From: Apostichopus japonicus
Lineage: Eukaryota; Echinodermata; Holothuroidea; Aspidochirotida; Stichopodidae
Length of the DNA stretch: 64,000 nucleotides
Assembly (NCBI RefSeq): GCF_037975245.1
Contig: NC_092571.1
Span: forward strand, 27,048,564-27,112,563
Direction of reading: 5' to 3'
Positions 11,156 through 22,745 of this stretch are shown here, piece after piece (the first letter of the stretch is position 1; every line of letters begins with the position of its first letter). The translations under genes and the position numbers were made by a program. Below the pieces are notes generated by a model. That model was not told the DNA's origin. It did not search any database and saw only the letters and a list, made by a program, of their open reading frames with translations.

Positions 11156-12357
11156 CTTAAAGTGGCGAAAATGAGAGTTACATCAGCCCTACAGAAACAT
11201 GCTTGCGAGGGCAAACAGTGGTAACATTGTATCTTCATTCAAGGAGACCACGTAAAACAACATTAGAAACTATTGAAATGTTATTTATTAAAAGGGTTCT
11301 GTCTAGTACTCTTTGACTCCCTCTCACCCCCCCCCCCCCCAACACCCTCCCCATAGTGCACTATGCAGATTTGTATGCATATATGTTACTGAATTTTAAT
11401 ACTGCAAAGAGACTGCATAAACATGCATTCAAGGTATACTGAATTATTTGGTAAGGTAATCTTCTGCTTCAAATTGTCTGTATGCATGTAACTCACCCCC
11501 TTCCAACCAAAACCTCTACCCAACCCTATATCAGATTAGAATATGAATGTGAACCAGTGCATACATACAGTGTGCACTATATATGTGTGTATCATATGTG
11601 TATATATGTGTGGTCATTCCATTCAATACTGTGCATATTTCAGTATCATTTTAAATATTTGCAATTTAGTGTATGCTTTTGCTAATTCAATAATTAAGAG
11701 ACTTTCAATAATTTCAAAGGAATGTTTAACCAGTACATAAATGTGCAGTGTGTACTGTACATGTTTTTGGACAGTGTTTGTTTAATAGTAATTGGTGTAG
11801 AATAACACTGTACTGAACATGTACACACATATATAGTGCAAAGTGCATATTTCAATGTCTTTTTAAATATTTGCAATGTAGTGTATAATTCTTTTGCTAA
11901 TTCAATAAATTAAAAGACTTTCAATAATTTAAAAGGAATGTTTAACCAGTAAATACATGTACAGTGTGTATACTGTTCATTATCTTGGACAGTGTGTATT
12001 TAATAGTAATTGGTGTAAAATAACACTGTACTGAACATGTACACACATATATAGTGCACACTGTGGACCATACCAATAATTCAGTATACCTTGAATGCAT
12101 GTTTATGTAGTCTCTTTGCAGTAAAAGTCAGTCACATACTGTATGCATGTATTCAAATATGCATAGTGCACTATGGGGAGGGTGTGGGGGGGGGGGTTGG
12201 AGTCAAAGAGTATTAGACAGAACCCTTTTAATACATTTCAATAGTTCTTAATGTTGTTAGCATGATCTCCTTGAATGAAGATATAATGTTACCACTGTTT
12301 GCCCTCGCAAGCATGTTTCTGTAGGGCTGATATAACTCTCATATATGCCACTTTAAG
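11156..12357. mobile_element. Non-autonomous element with ~300-bp terminal inverted repeats
   Basis: The left arm (about 11156-11455) and right arm (about 12065-12357) are inverted copies, from CTTAAAGTGG at the outer left to CCACTTTAAG at the outer right. They share CCCTACAGAAACATGCTTGC, GTGCACTATG, the poly-C/poly-G run and GCATTCAAGGTATACTGAAT. Between the arms is a direct duplication of about 212 bp (11631-11842 and 11843-12057). No coding capacity is visible. It sits inside the broken DUF7869-like gene. I did not find a convincing target-site duplication. Confidence 0.8.
11631..12057. repeat. ~212-bp direct tandem duplication inside the inverted-repeat element
   Basis: The two units start with GTGCATATTTCA at 11631 and 11843. 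They share AAATATTTGCAAT, TTTTGCTAATTCAATAA and GAACATGTACACACATATAT, with scattered differences. Confidence 0.8.
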
Positions 12358-14600
12358 CTGCTCTCCAGAGCATTAATAACTTATATAAAATATGATTTAG
12401 CACATTCTTTGCATCATAACTATACATATCTCACTAGTTTGTATTGAAAACCAAAAATAAAACTTTTAATTGTGACCAAATTTGACCTTGAAATGCCCAA
12501 AATAGCTGTTCACAGACATCGTTCGACATCTATGACCCTGGAAATGCAGTTTATTTGTAGTCCTTATGCTAGTGGACCACCCTCTTAATTGTTAAGCACC
12601 TGTATGCTAATGCTAAGAAGTTGTTGTCATTTGAATTACTCAAATCAGCTTGTGCAAGCATTTTCATACATATGAACGAGGTGATTTTCGCAATTTTCGA
12701 GTCAGAAATTTGAGTAGATAACACAAAATACACAACTTTTTTACTTGAGTTTCTAAAAATAGTGTCAATACGCTCCTGAAAAATGGTATTTAAAAAAAAA
12801 TTGAAATATACCCACAGGCCCAAAATGGACCCCCCAATTAGGGCCAGAAGTGAGATTTCTTAAGTTTGAGGGCGCTGTTCATAAAACGTACCACCCACTT
12901 GACTTTTTTTTGCACTTTTCCCATACAACTACTACTGGGCAAGGATCCTATGGAAATTAAAACTCAAACATGCCTTTGCTTGTGAATATAGAGCACACTC
13001 AGAGTAGGGCCAGAAAAGGCCCCTATCTCATTTTCTGCCATTTTAATTACTTGTTACGAAAACTTGAGACCGATCCAATGACCTTTCTCTGAACTTTAGG
13101 GTTTATCATCTTAGTTAGGGCTACTATATCCAATTTGTAGTTCAAGCAAGTTTTTGAAAGAGATAAGTGTTAACTAGGAGCATCACTGACACACCCACAC
13201 ATATAGAGGACTTGAAGGAATAGATAGTCTTTCTATTGCTTTTGACTTCTGCAAGGATTCAAAAAGGAAAGCAGACATCAACTTTTAATTCTAAATTAGT
13301 AAAATATTTTGACTCACTTAAGATGATTAAGATGAACTTCTTGCAATTGTCGGCATTCTTCATTTTCCTTTCCACTCCTTGTTCTTTCCGCTACCTCTTT
13401 CAAGTACCACTCACAGTAAACTCAGTCGTCTAGAAAAATATAATGTTGAAATACTTTAATTAAGCATTTAAAGTATAAGTTTTACTTCACACAATGGTGT
13501 AAAATTGAACTGCTTAACCTAATCAAGAAAAAGTTATGTAGTGATTAGTGATAGAGTTTTATTGTGTCAATTTGAACCATGTTGTTTTCATGAATACCCA
13601 TAGAATAATGCAATGAGCATGTTGAAATTTTTTACTAATAATAACTGAAGTTAAGCATTCTTTTAGGTACTTTAGAGAATTCCTTTAAAGGAGTATAGGG
13701 TGTTGAGAGTAGCTAATTGAGAAAAGAACAAGTAAAGCTGTACAACATCTTCTCATGTTATTTATTAGACCAATTGATAGGGATGTTTGGAAATAAGACC
13801 CTAATCATTTTCCCAGACAGTTGAGGTAAATGTCCTCAAAGGTGGAAATTAAAACAATTAAAGAAGTTTGACCAAAGGTAAGCACATTTCAATTTCTGGC
13901 ATATTTGGGGGAACTTTCTGAAAATGTCACTATCTAAGGGAGTTGTTCATTGACATTTCAGCAGAAAGCACTTTTACTCCTGATTTGAGTGGAGGTTGCA
14001 ATCAAACTTATGTCACATGTTCTTTAGAACTTCTTTAAATCAAAATTTGTGACAATAATTCTAATGTTTTTAAGGAATGATAATGCAGCTTTAGTGGTAC
14101 ACTAGCTGTGAGGTGTATTCTCTCCAGTATGTACAGTACAGTCTTTGTGCTTGCTGAAGCTGAAGCTAACAATAGAGACACATGAATTTTTCTGAAGAGA
14201 TGTTTAATGGACTGCACATGTAGTTAACTAAACAGATTAAATGTCACTGGATTGTATGAAGTTAAAGCCTCCATAGTCAGCAAAGAAAAAAGGATGCAAT
14301 GCCTGTGGTTTTGACACCCCGGGCTATAACCCACCAATTGTGATTGATCAGCAGACCATGTACAGTACTTGAAAGTTATCATTTGTAATGTACACAGCTA
14401 TTGTTTGTGTGATAATTCTGGCAAAACAGTCTTACAACAGCACTTTCGACCTCACAAGTTTCAGTATACTTTATCAATGTCTTTATGCTAGTTAATCAAT
14501 TTAAAGCTACTAGCTATGAGGAATTTGAAATTTTATTCCCCTTTTCCCATGCAATGTATGCAACAATAACTGTCATAAATCCATGCACATTCACAAGATA
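12358..14600. other. No recognisable gene or repeat
   Basis: AT-rich, with only short random frames. By position this would be intron of the broken DUF7869-like gene. The exon that should lie between the FKIP-type segment and the DGMDQ segment was not found. Confidence 0.4.
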
Positions 14601-14875
14601 AAATAATTAGGAATCTTGAACTCTTCTAAAGATTTCCATAAAGTATTCCTTGGAAATGATGCTTTGTTCACCAATGCCAATTTCTATCATTTCCTTCTTC
14701 ATGCGTGCATGGAGAGAAGTCTTTGTGTATGACACTGGAAGGTGCACTTCTGTTTTGTGGGGCATGTAATCTCCAATATGTTCAAATAAACACCTCATCC
14801 AAGCTAGTGCAAATGGAGTTTTTGTTCTCATCCTTTTCTTGCCTTTATTGCCATGAATTGCATTTTTCTTGCCAA
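14600..14875 (-). pseudogene. DUF7869-like protein, N-terminal-half exon (HGNKGKKR motif)
   Basis: From an acceptor-like TTTCAAG the frame reads AIHGNKGKKR, ALAWMRCLFEHIGDYMPH and EVHLPVSYTKTSLH. Family members usually have an H-G-N-x-G-K-x-R segment followed by a G-D-x-x-P-x-x-x-x-x-H-L-P segment. A one-base shift near 14620 moves the following EEFKIPNY into another frame, where FPxVKIPK is expected. It lies upstream of the DGMDQ exon in gene order. The family match is from memory of these motifs, not from a search. Confidence 0.55.
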
Positions 14876-15074
14876 CTTGAAATTATTTCAGACAATCTTT
14901 GAATAACTTGCTACTAATACCAAAGAACATACAAAATGCTTTCTCACATACAATCTTCCCACAAATTACATAAATAGAACAAGATTTGTCTCAGGTGTGA
15001 CATGATCTTTCCTGATGAATCCAAATCTTGTCCAGAGTGAATTGCTTTAGCTAAGTTTCCCTCACTTCACTAAC

Positions 15075-15201
15075 CTCTAGAAAAGACTGTTCTAGGTCAT
15101 CGTAAGAAAGCGATTTGATACAGCTACCATCACAGCAATCAGATTGGAACATAGGCAGAGGATCAAATGCTTGACTGCGTCTCCTTCGTTTTATCTCACT
15201 C
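15075..15201 (-). pseudogene. DUF7869-like protein, Cys-bearing exon
   Basis: Has a strong acceptor (CCTTTTTTTTCACCAG) and a donor-like GAG then GTTAGT. Encodes RRRRSQAFDPLPMF and CCDGSCIKSLSYDDL. The C-C-x-x-x-C then hydrophobic/acidic pattern recalls the CC-x-x-x-C start of these transposon-derived proteins. Confidence 0.5.
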
Positions 15202-15363
15202 CTGGTGAAAAAAAAGGTTTTGATCACATGAAGAAATTGATGCAGAAAATTCTCTGGCAATACCAAAGCTACTGCTACTACTTCCATTTGAACTTATGTC
15301 AAGGTACAACCACAGCGAATCATTTGTTGTATCTGGAGAAATAGTACTGATGTTGTGACTCAC

Positions 15364-15570
15364 AGTGACTGCCCCATTCAAACGACAGTGAAAGTTTTGT
15401 TTTAGTATGATTATTTAAAGTTGGTTCCTCTTCCAAATTTTCCATTTCATTATCCATGCTCACGTTCCTTTTAAGTGTATTAGGTAGGGATGTATTTCCC
15501 TTGCTTTTGTGTGGAGATGAGAAAAGAGTTGGCTCAATGTCCAATTTGTCAGGATCATCCTCTTTACATT
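15364..15570 (-). pseudogene. Possible 5' coding exon of the DUF7869-like gene
   Basis: Acceptor TTTTCTGTCAG before 15570 and donor ACT then GTGAGT after 15364. The open frame between them reads an acidic, low-complexity region (CKEDDPDKLDIEPTLF, NEMENLEEEPTLN). Such poorly conserved acidic N-termini are common in these proteins, but nothing here proves the identity except splice signals and position. Confidence 0.35.
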
Positions 15571-16850
15571 CTGACAGAAAACTGGTAATTTGTTAAAATT
15601 TGTAAGGTTTCCTTCACACATTTTGTTTCCCATGTAAGTGGAGCACAATGACAAATGAGCACAACTAAATCTTCATTTACTCAGCTGCACACCACAATAA
15701 TATGAGCCATGAATGTGAAACAGTATCCAAAGGCATGCATTGAAAGAGTAAGTCCTCAGAGCATGACCACTGCTTAACAGTTTTACTCCCTTTCTGTGGT
15801 TAGCCCTGCTTTTGAAGACTGTATATATTCACTGTTGGTTGCTGCAGTATAGACTGCCTTACACTGTGATATGAACTGGCTAGGTGTCATATGATCCTTT
15901 ATTGACACACTGTTTGACCACAACCAAAGGGACAAAGTTTTCAGGTTTTATTTCCACAATGGAGTTGCAATCAGGCAAGACAATATTGTTGTGATTGATT
16001 GCTTCTGAGGTTAGTATATACTTTATGCAGACTGTGTAGCCCTGTTATGAAATCTTGCACATCTGTGAGGTACTGTATGTGGATGTATGGAGGGAGAGGA
16101 CTTCTCAAATGTCAGTATCAATGCTGCAATGTTGAAAAGTGAATTTTTAGTTGACAATATTTTGTCGAAATGGTAGTGTTCTACCAAACTTCAGTACAAC
16201 TTGTAAAAAAGGACAAAACTCATTAACTTCAATAAAATAGCCTGACCTTCAATAATTTTCCTAGCCATTGGGACACAGTCCCTAGTTCCCACAATCACAC
16301 ATAGTGAGAGCAACAAATGTGAGTAAAAATCTGCACACTGGACCATGCAGGGACATATATATGCCAAAACTGTTATTTATGTTTTGTTATTTTTTTCTTG
16401 GGGGGAGGGGCATGTTTGTAACTGGAAAAGCCTGAAATAAATTATAGCAATATGCACCATGTACAGTATGCAATAATGAAGTATATGAGCCTATTTGCTG
16501 CTATAAAGATTAAATTTGAAAATTAGCACTTACCTAAGTTCTTAAATCTGTTCTTGGACTTGTGCTTTTATACAAGATCCAGATCAGATCCTCTGATTTT
16601 ATCAGACGATCATCTCTCCACGGGGTAAACTGATGCATTGATCCAGTCGCATTTGCACTCGAGCCGTACTATGGATCTGATCCTTGCCCGGGCCGGTAAA
16701 AAATTCGGATTGGAAATGTGTCATTCGCAGCCGGAAATCGCGTACTAGTAGTACATTTGGTCCAAAACTTTCGTTTTCAATGTTCATAGCCTAGGCTAGA
16801 GTGACAATGCTACGTAAGATGCATAGGTCAGTTATGATTATCATGTTGTA
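15571..16850. other. No supported gene
   Basis: Only short frames and AT-rich DNA. Could hold the 5' end of the DUF7869-like gene, but I see no supporting signal. Confidence 0.35.
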
Positions 16851-17111
16851 TTGTATCGACGATGGTCAGGAATTCAGGATGCAAGCTTTTTACGAAAAAC
16901 ACCCGATTTCGAAGAAGAGTTGACGATAAAAATCGTGTCAGTATGGACGCTAGCAACAAGTGTAGAATTTAAAACGATAGGCTCAATATTCGGAGTTGCC
17001 CTGGGACAGGGAGTACAACGTATGTGTCATAACACACGCTGTTTTTGTGCGATTACACTTACAGTATCTACTGTACTACCAGGGAGTTGTAATGGGTTGC
17101 GGCACAGCTGA
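16851..17111 (+). pseudogene. PIF/Harbinger transposase N-terminal fragment
   Basis: An 86-codon frame. Its opening MYRRW, and TLATSVEFKTIGSIFGVALG in the middle, fit the N-terminal region of Harbinger transposases (MxRRW, then A-x-W-x-L-A-T-x-x-x-[FY]-[KR]-T-I-x-x-x-F-G-[VL]). The DDE catalytic region is absent and the frame drifts off after about residue 60. It is a decayed scrap of a DNA transposon. The match is motif-level only. Confidence 0.5.
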
Positions 17112-17176
17112 TCTGTCAATCACTTAAAACTAGTACGGGGTGGCCAAAGGTCATTTACGGTTAGCATAATAATAAT

Positions 17177-17683
17177 CAGGGTTACCAGCGACAAGTAACA
17201 AAAAAACGTTAGATTTGCCAAAATAAAACCCCAGAAAACGCTAGATAATCAGTTTCACTCACTTGTTATGTGTTGTTTTCAATAATTCGTTGACTGTTCG
17301 TTGCACTGATTCATATCATAGGCAGTCTAGTGATTATTTTAACAAGTTAAAACGGTTAATAACAATCAGGAAATAATACAAGAAAATTAACTGTGGATTT
17401 TACAAAAATACTGATTCAGTCCTAATGAAAAACCCAAGTATGAAAAACCCATTAATATTAAAGCAGTTCACGCGGTATTATAGTGTAAAAGCCACGGAAG
17501 CCTATAAATATATTTTATTGGGTTGCCAAGTGGTAATTTGGTCTCAAAGTTTCAGAAAACAAAGTAATTATTTTGTGAATTACCGATTTGGTGCGATTTT
17601 TGATAAAACGTATGCTGGAATCCTAGAAAGGTGAAAAAATACGCTAGATCTATTGTGTGAAAAGGCTAACGCTGGTAACCTTT
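17177..17683. mobile_element. hAT-like MITE with 8-bp target duplication
   Basis: Left end CAGGGTTACCAGCG and right end CGCTGGTAACCTTT are inverted copies in the hAT style (CAGGGTTxCCAG). Flanks are ATAATAAT (17169-17176) and ATAATAGT (17684-17691), an 8-bp duplication with one mismatch, the hAT hallmark. Subterminal ACGCTAGAT occurs near both ends. The internal open frame (17425-17634) is not transposase-like. Confidence 0.75.
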
Positions 17684-17691
17684 ATAATAGT

Positions 17692-18990
17692 ACTGTAGTA
17701 GACTTGTTTAGTTGTACTGTGTAAAAATATGCACTATGCGGAGTTCTCATCAGTATTACTTGTCAAACACACATGCATGCCTATAGTCTTATTTGTGTTA
17801 GGTTAGCCTTTCTGTAGAAGTATTCATTTGTGGTTTACATGGATACATTTGGAAAATGTCGCTTTCACTTGTTTGTAAACAGTAGCACGGTGGGGTATGG
17901 GGGCAGGGGCATGGAGATCTGCCCCACATCGATGCTAACCCCAGCTCCCAACGACTTTGCTGATCCTATATAAACAACGGTCGACCTGACCACCTCCCCC
18001 CCCCCCCCCCTCCCCACCCAAAAAAATAGCTGCATGCTTGTAAGATAAATTATGGTATATTTTTTTTCAGCCAGCTTGTGATCATAACATTAAAATCACT
18101 TGCTATAAAGAATATCATTATATCCCCACCCCCCCCCCCCCGCCTCACCCATACACAAACACATACACATTTCTGTTGCGACAAGTCCATTACAATATAG
18201 TCCTAGCCTACGGCGCTCAACCCTCCGGTTTTCTACAGCCATAGCTATTTTCACTTAATTAATCGCACTAACATTGACAATACATTTAAAGCCTCCTAAT
18301 GTGGCAAAATACATCAAACTTTCATGATAATTTTGGAAAACAGTAAAATGCTTGTGTCTAATTGATAGGGTTATTTTAATTTGTTTGGAGTATAATTATA
18401 CAAATTTACCAATTTACTCTGTGCATTGTGATCAACTCCTAGCTGAATCATGTTACTATATAAAGGAAAATACCTAGTCTCCAACAAAAGAGGGAAAAAC
18501 ATATTTTAGCAACAAGATGGAATAGAGGGCGTACTTTTTTGCGACGTGGAAAACACACATATCTCTGGATCTAAAGGTGTTACAAAATCCTCCTTTACAT
18601 ATGTCATTGTCATTAACACAATTAAAAAGATGGGTAAAATTCAAGGTCATATGTATCAATTTGAGAAAAATATCATGTATACATTTTACAACCAAAATTG
18701 TTTATTCGCCGACTCTAGGCATATACTCTCATTTAGGATTTGTTCACATTCAGCACTTCTTATTGATTAATATTTTCGGAAATAAGATTGGAAACTGATA
18801 TGCAGAAGTTATACACAAAATCTATCACATTTAGGGTTGAGGATCTCGCCACCACCTATAGTTAGTGATGTATTGAATTCGTATAGATTATGCCCGCACG
18901 TCATTGGGATTTAAATTTTGTAATTTTTGTGAAATAATATGTGATACGGAAAAACAGATGTACTTCGGGTTCTTCATCCATCATTACTGT
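17692..18990. other. No supported gene; poly-C runs
   Basis: Contains C-runs near 17997-18011 and 18128-18140 and short overlapping frames on both strands at 18474-18798 without any family resemblance. Confidence 0.4.
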
Positions 18991-19004
18991 CCTCTTTCAT
19001 GTAG

Positions 19005-19336
19005 TACAGGGGGGGGGGGCACATCACTTACTTATGGAGGCACAATGTGTATTGTTAAATGCCGTCCTGGGGGAGGGGTGATAGGGGAGAGTTCTCCCTT
19101 CCACTTTGTGAATTTTGGATCAATTTTAAGGGTCCTCAGATGCAATCTGGTGCTATATTTAGCAACTTGAAGTAATTTTCGGGCTTGCATCTGTCCAATA
19201 TTGATGTTTTTAATTTAGGCAAATAAAGATTTTTGTCTGAGTATTTTTTTTAACACTACAACCGCATCTGAAGGGGAAGGGCACCTGGGGCACGATTTTT
19301 TCAGGCCCCAGCCCCCCCCCTTCGGCGACGCCACTG
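19005..19336. mobile_element. Degraded short DNA transposon (right end visible)
   Basis: The right end CGGCGACGCCACTG (to 19336) is the inverse of the CAGTGGCGTCGCCG-type terminus common among hAT-like MITEs. Inside, GCCGTCCTGGGGGAGGGGTG (near 19062) resembles the body of the element at 58.1 kb (CCGTCCTGGGGGATGGGTC). The left end and target duplication could not be fixed. Confidence 0.45.
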
Positions 19337-20136
19337 ATGGGTACGTCAATGGTACTTAATGGTAACGGGTTTCTTACTATCATAGGAGGCACCCCATACT
19401 ATAGCCCATCTATCAAAACGGGAAAAAGACATTACGATTAACATATATACATAGACAACATATGTACTGCACGCAGCCGCGTACACTACACATATACATA
19501 TTGGTTAACATGCATGTGTGCCCACGCTTTATTGTGCCCACGCTTAGACATTGTGCCCACGCTTGAGAAAGTATGACTGAAATATAGTAGTCTTCACAGA
19601 AACTGTTTGAAAATTAAGCGATTTAGAAGGCATTTAAACCCAATACAAACGAGTAGACCCTTTAGGAACTGCACTATTTAAGAAGCCTATATATTACAAA
19701 CTTTCTTGAATCCTCTTTCCGACCCCCCCCCCCCCCCGCCTCTTTATTTTTCAAAGGTGTTGCATACGGGGAAGTTTTGGTCTCCAGTTAGGTTCAAACC
19801 TTGTTATATGCAACTACAATAGGTTATTTCGAAGGCTTAAAGTTATGATGTATTGGCCCCATATATGCTACATATTAAAATATGGTCACCTTTGGGTAAA
19901 ATTCTTAAACCGTTTGATTACCATCTAGGAGGAATTTTACCTCACTGGGAAATTCAGTCATCTATAGGTGCCTATGACATACCGATCTTGAGAGACATTT
20001 ACATATTGGTATACGTTGTCGTATGTATCCGTGTCGGTTTCTTGAAAAATATACGAACTCAGAAGTTCAATGGTAATGCAGGACACTGCGAGTTTCGCCC
20101 GTGTATTATTCGACGTGCCGTGTGTATACGTACACT

Positions 20137-21440
20137 CAGGAACGTCGCTAGAGGGGTGGGGGTGTCTCACACCCCACCCCCAATGTTTGTAAAACTGATG
20201 ATAGTTGGAAAATTTGAGTGCGACAGTCCGAATTTCTGACTGTCTCACTCTAATTTTTCCGACTGTCGCACTCTAATTTCATATATTCTTGTAATTTGTG
20301 AGTGACCTACAATTTTCGGTCAAAATTGACCTTTAATCAGTCATATTTACCACGTTTTCCTTGTCACATTTAGAAATTGTATCTCGCGATCTTTATACTC
20401 CACCATACAAAACTTCGTGCGATTTTGAATACTGTAAAAAAAAATGCCTTATAAAACTACTGTACAACGTATACGATAAAAACGCTCAATGCTTATCTAC
20501 GGAAGCTTTAAAGTGCCATCAACATGAGAAAAACTTTGCCCCATAGGGTGAAATTTTTCAGTAAATTGTTTAGATAACAAGATAAAATCTTATAAAAAAT
20601 AAGAAAAAAAATGTTGGATTGCTTAGTTGCTTTAACTGAGCAATTGAACAATTTTCTACAAAATGATTAATTGACAACTTATCATATCTCGTGAATTGGA
20701 CATTTTGCTGCAAAATGTTCAGTTGTTCACTTCATTCCATCTGAGCAATGAAAAATTTTCTGCAAAATGTTTAATTGACAACATATCTTATCTCGTCAAT
20801 TGAACATTTTTTGGCAAAATGTTCAATTGTTCACTTTATTCCAATGGAGCAATTGAAAAATTTCTGCAAAATGTTTAATTGATAACTTATTGTATCAGTC
20901 GTCAACTCAACATTTTTCTGCAAAATGTTTAAGTGTTCATTTCATTCCAAATGCTCAGTTGGAATGATGTGAACAATTGAAATTGTTTTCATGCAAGTGA
21001 TAAATAGCCCCCCCCCCCCCAAGAAAATAATATTAAGCGCGCTAGGAAAAAGCACTGTATTTTGTCGAATATAATTTGTTGAAAAAAGGTTTTCCCCTTT
21101 GTTACATTAACATAGCTTTTGTAGTTAGTAGTCTATGTAGCCTATGAAGCAGATAACTCAACTCAGTTGCTTACCCGCTTAACCAGAGTGATTAATAAGT
21201 TTGTGAAGTGAGGGCCAGTGCTACAAATGTACCGCAAAAAAATTCGGAACAAAATTGCAGTCGCGAAAGATGGGATGTCTGACTAACACTGACCGTATCG
21301 TTCACGAGTAGTGCGGGTTGGGGGGGGGGGGGGGTTCAAGTCAGCAGTCGGAATTTTCTGGCTCCAAAACCCATCCAGTTGGAATTTCAGCCACTGCATT
21401 CCCCCCCCCCCCCCAACTTCAGGCCTTAGCTACGTCCCTG
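20137..21440. mobile_element. hAT-like non-autonomous element, perfect 8-bp target duplication
   Basis: Left end CAGGAACGTCGCTAGAGG and right end CCTTAGCTACGTCCCTG are imperfect inverted copies. Flanks 20129-20136 and 21441-21448 are both CGTACACT, a perfect 8-bp target duplication typical of hAT insertion. About 1.3 kb, no transposase. Contains a three-copy 105-bp internal repeat and G/C-rich runs next to both ends. Confidence 0.85.
20638..20960. repeat. Three ~105-bp tandem units inside the hAT-like element
   Basis: Units begin near 20638, 20743 and 20847 with GAGCAATtGAAxAATTTTCTxC. Each also has CAAAATGTTxAATTG, an ATCT-TCGT-CAATTGAACATTTT-like stretch and GTTCACTTxATTCCA. Diverged at roughly one base in ten. 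Confidence 0.8.
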
Positions 21441-21448
21441 CGTACACT

Positions 21449-22139
21449 CACTTTAAAATTGCAAGGGACAACCTAAATACTATACAACCCTGTTGAATAC
21501 TAAAAATATCCTAGTGGGAATGTGTGATAGTGAGTAATGATGTAAAATTTGTTGTACACATAGGTTAACGTTTCATTTATCTGTTCTTCAGGAATCACAC
21601 AATAACAGAAATTCAATGATATTTAACGGTAACGGGTCTAAGACTATAGTCAACTATCCCCATTCCCTCTTTTGTGGTATGTTATTTACATTTTCTATTG
21701 TGTACTTTGCAAAGAGGGCAATTATGTAGGTGAACAGGCTCCCGGTTCCGCTTACGTTTTAGTAATCACAAATAGTATATTTCGTGATAATTTGATCAGA
21801 TTCCCCGTTTCCGAACATTTCAATCTTCATAGACATTCTCTCAAAAACTAAAAATGTATTTTAATTGCCTCGAACTTCAAATTCGCTACTGAACGTAAAC
21901 GTAAAGAAATCGATTGGATCTTTCGTATTAAGTCACCGGCCTCGACAAAGACTTGGGACCCCTTAAGTGCCTTAACAACTATCAGTTCTACAAACATGTT
22001 ATCCGTTCTTTGCTCATTCATCCGCTTCCTGTATAGTCATGGTTTATTTGGTTTTTAATTCCATCAATGCAACTTACACTTATCTAGCGTCAAACTTTCA
22101 TTGTGTTAGTATATTTTGTACTTTTCATTCGACTGCCAA
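21449..22139. other. No supported gene
   Basis: Ordinary AT-rich DNA; no coding or repeat signal I can name. Confidence 0.4.
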
Positions 22140-22200
22140 GTATTGCCAACGAAGGCCCCAAGGGGACCGAAATTCTAATATATTTTCTAAAACTTTACTC
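22140..22200 (+). mobile_element. Penelope-like element terminus, ribozyme-like hairpin (copy 1)
   Basis: CCAACGAAGGCCCCAAGGGG followed by ACCGAAAT forms a stem (GGCCCC/GGGGACC) with GAAA directly after. This resembles the ACGAAG-stem-GAAA signature found near the ends of Penelope-like elements and related to hammerhead ribozymes. A (TA)n tract follows 75 bp later. Identification is tentative. Confidence 0.3.
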
Positions 22201-22243
22201 CTTATTTGTCAATTATGAGTCATCTTATTTCTCTGGTTTTCTA

Positions 22244-22384
<141 letters not shown>

Positions 22385-22649
22385 TTAATCCGACGGACAA
22401 TTACGACGGAATCGGATTAAAATAATCCGACGCGGATTAAAATAATCCGAATTTCTAAAACTTCTGCTCAATTCAGCAGAAATCAGTAAGTCGCTTTGCC
22501 TTTACAACTTTGCCGACATCTTCTCTATAAAATAGTTTCAATTCCTGCTACTCCTTGTCACTTTCGGTGATCATGCACTGAAGAAGAGCTAGTTTTGCTC
22601 GAAAGCTCTGCAAAAACCAAACATTGGCTGTTTTACTTCCAATCACTTA

Positions 22650-22650
<1 letters not shown>
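22385..22650 (+). mobile_element. Penelope-like element terminus, hammerhead-like core (copy 2)
   Basis: At 22578-22615 the strand reads CACTGAAGAAGAGC, a loop, then GCTCGAAAGC. Compared with the hammerhead core CUGAUGA - stem II - GAAA, there is one core change (CUGAAGA), and the GAGC/GCTC stem is intact. Penelope-like elements are known to carry such motifs. Followed directly by a second (AT)n tract. TCGGATTAAAATAATCCGA-type inverted copies occur near 22385-22450. No coding region is present. Confidence 0.35.
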
Positions 22651-22651
<1 letters not shown>

Positions 22652-22709
<58 letters not shown>

Positions 22710-22745
22710 GAAATATATATTTATGTATATATATATATATATATC
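22652..22745. repeat. (TA)n microsatellite, second tract
   Basis: AT-dinucleotide run with a few interruptions, directly downstream of the copy-2 Penelope-like terminus. Confidence 0.97.

Noticed and set aside
18474-18798. Overlapping 73- to 74-codon frames on both strands
   Set aside because: Chance frames in AT-rich DNA; no motif, no splice context.
19853-20248. 128- and 96-codon frames on opposite strands
   Set aside because: They run across the boundary of the hAT-like element at 20137 and show no family pattern.
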